6,459 nt of DNA, taken from assembly GCA_023250495.1 (NCBI GenBank), contig JAHFAP010000186.1, positions 1 to 6,459 on the forward strand, written 5' to 3'. The DNA is from Deltaproteobacteria bacterium. GTDB lineage: Bacteria; Desulfobacterota; Binatia; UBA9968. The notes under the pieces were generated by a model that was not told where the DNA came from, did no database searches, and saw only the letters and a program-made list of their open reading frames with translations. Shown here piece after piece: positions 5,627 to 6,459 of the stretch (position 1 is its first letter; each line of letters starts with the position of its first letter). The position numbers were made by a program, and so were the translations under genes.

Positions 5627-6459
5627 GTGGACACCATAGTTTTCCTCTTGGGTGCTGGGGCTTCTCGCCCAGCGGGCATTCCGACGATGCCTGAGTTCAC
5701 CAAAGAATTCACTCGGGATATCCGCAAGCGAGATACGCGCGACCTGCGCTTAACCCGCCAGCTCCAAGCGATCAAGAACTTCTGGAAATCCGACCGGGCA
5801 ACTTATAGACGGACTTTTGACCTTGAGGCGCTTTACCAGGTGCTCTACGTTATCAATCGCCCCGGTCTCGCCTCCCATGGTCCCTTTGTTCATATTCCTT
5901 CTCATCTCCGGCGGGGCCGAGAGTCTGAGCTTTTGGAATACTTCCTCCGTGGATACATTCAACTCCGATGTCTCTCCGTTAAGCCTGGCTCGGTCAATTA
6001 TCTCCGTCCTCTGCTTCGTTTCGCTGACGCATGCACGCATCTGACGATTGCATCACTCAACTACGACTGCTGCATCGAAGTCCTCGCCTCTGCCTACGGA
6101 TATAGGCTCGTTACAGGCTTCGACCACGCGACAGGCAACTGGAATCCTGAGCTTCTCGGCAAGACCGGTTCTCGCGGGGCTTCAGTGATCCGCCTACTCA
6201 AGCTGCACGGCTCAGCTACATGGTACGAAATGCAGCCTGGCCAGTACCGAGCCGTAGAACCGCAGGATCCGCGCCAGATCGGCATGGCTTTCGGTACTGC
6301 AAGAAGCTTCACGCTTGAAGGTATGCTTTTGTACCCGGGCGTATCAAAGCAAATGGTCTCCGGTCCTTTTCCGGTACTGTTTCAAGCATTTCAAACTGCT
6401 CTGCTATCTGCTGACCTGTGTATTGTCATCGGATACCGTTGTGCGGACGTTCACATTAG
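5627..6459 (+). CDS. SIR2-like (SIR2_2-type) NAD-binding domain protein, partial at the right edge
   Basis: The frame is open from 5597 to the end of the window; 277 residues are visible from the GTG at 5627. Starting there, the protein reads MDTIVFLLGAGASRPAGIPTMPEF, the Gly-x-Gly-Ala-Ser NAD loop of the SIR2-like fold at residues 5-24. SLNYDCCIE follows, with Asn145 and Asp147 at the positions of the sirtuin catalytic N-I-D. LKLHGSATW supplies the active-site His194, and ADLCIVIGYRCADVHI (about 262-277) is the C-terminal Rossmann strand. No zinc-ribbon module of true deacylase sirtuins is seen. In bacteria this family includes NAD+ hydrolases of anti-phage systems (ThsA, DSR, SIR2-HerA, short-Argonaute partners), so NAD+ depletion is a plausible but inferred role. 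The start is uncertain: GTG 5627 and TTG 5603 both lack a good ribosome site. An effector partner or further domains may follow outside the window. Confidence 0.82.
   Translation, partial: MDTIVFLLGAGASRPAGIPTMPEFTKEFTRDIRKRDTRDLRLTRQLQAIKNFWKSDRATYRRTFDLEALYQVLYVINRPGLASHGPFVHIPSHLRRGRESELLEYFLRGYIQLRCLSVKPGSVNYLRPLLRFADACTHLTIASLNYDCCIEVLASAYGYRLVTGFDHATGNWNPELLGKTGSRGASVIRLLKLHGSATWYEMQPGQYRAVEPQDPRQIGMAFGTARSFTLEGMLLYPGVSKQMVSGPFPVLFQAFQTALLSADLCIVIGYRCADVHI

Noticed and set aside
5750..6312. Open frames on both strands inside the SIR2-like region (for example 5750-6040 minus, 5817-6044 plus, 6094-6312 minus)
   Set aside because: They are shadows of the SIR2-like frame, which is open throughout and carries all family motifs.

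Overview
The window looks like chromosomal DNA from an uncultured, fairly GC-rich bacterium. A proteobacterium-like or deep-branching soil or subsurface lineage is my guess, from the NMT1/SsuA-type binding protein, the stand-alone MetE-like protein and the style of the intergenic repeats. No marker gene fixes the taxonomy. Six complete genes are present, plus two genes cut by the window edges, one at each end. There is no RNA gene, CRISPR array or transposase.

Left part (1 to about 3650, GC-rich): on the minus strand lies an ECF sigma factor followed, with a 4-base overlap, by the start of its zinc-finger anti-sigma factor, which runs off the left edge. Next, also on the minus strand, is a small VOC/glyoxalase-fold protein with a GTG start, a strong ribosome binding site and a near-consensus promoter. 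Divergent from it is a plus-strand two-gene unit: an exported ABC-type substrate-binding protein and a 384-residue MetE-like zinc methyl- or alkyltransferase. No permease or ATPase gene accompanies the binding protein. The unit ends at an imperfect hairpin terminator.

Middle part (about 3690 to 5360, lower GC): a tightly coupled pair follows, consisting of a zinc cytidine deaminase and, overlapping it by 4 bases, a protein with two membrane helices and a cytoplasmic GAF-like domain. A good sigma-70 type promoter precedes the pair. The pair is bracketed by two diverged direct copies of a roughly 65-base element, each containing a terminator hairpin with a -35-like hexamer at its downstream edge.

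Right part (about 5360 to 6459): after a 450-base gap holding the second element copy and a repeat-like motif, a SIR2-like (NAD-hydrolase fold) protein is open to the right edge. Its start is unclear. The best ribosome-binding site leads into a 7-codon reading frame closed by a TGA that is in frame with the SIR2 gene.

The deaminase, the membrane GAF protein and the SIR2-like protein together, with the drop in GC, look like an accessory and possibly anti-phage region. The CDA/2TM-GAF pair is the best candidate for something undescribed. The defence role is inference: no homology search or experiment was available.
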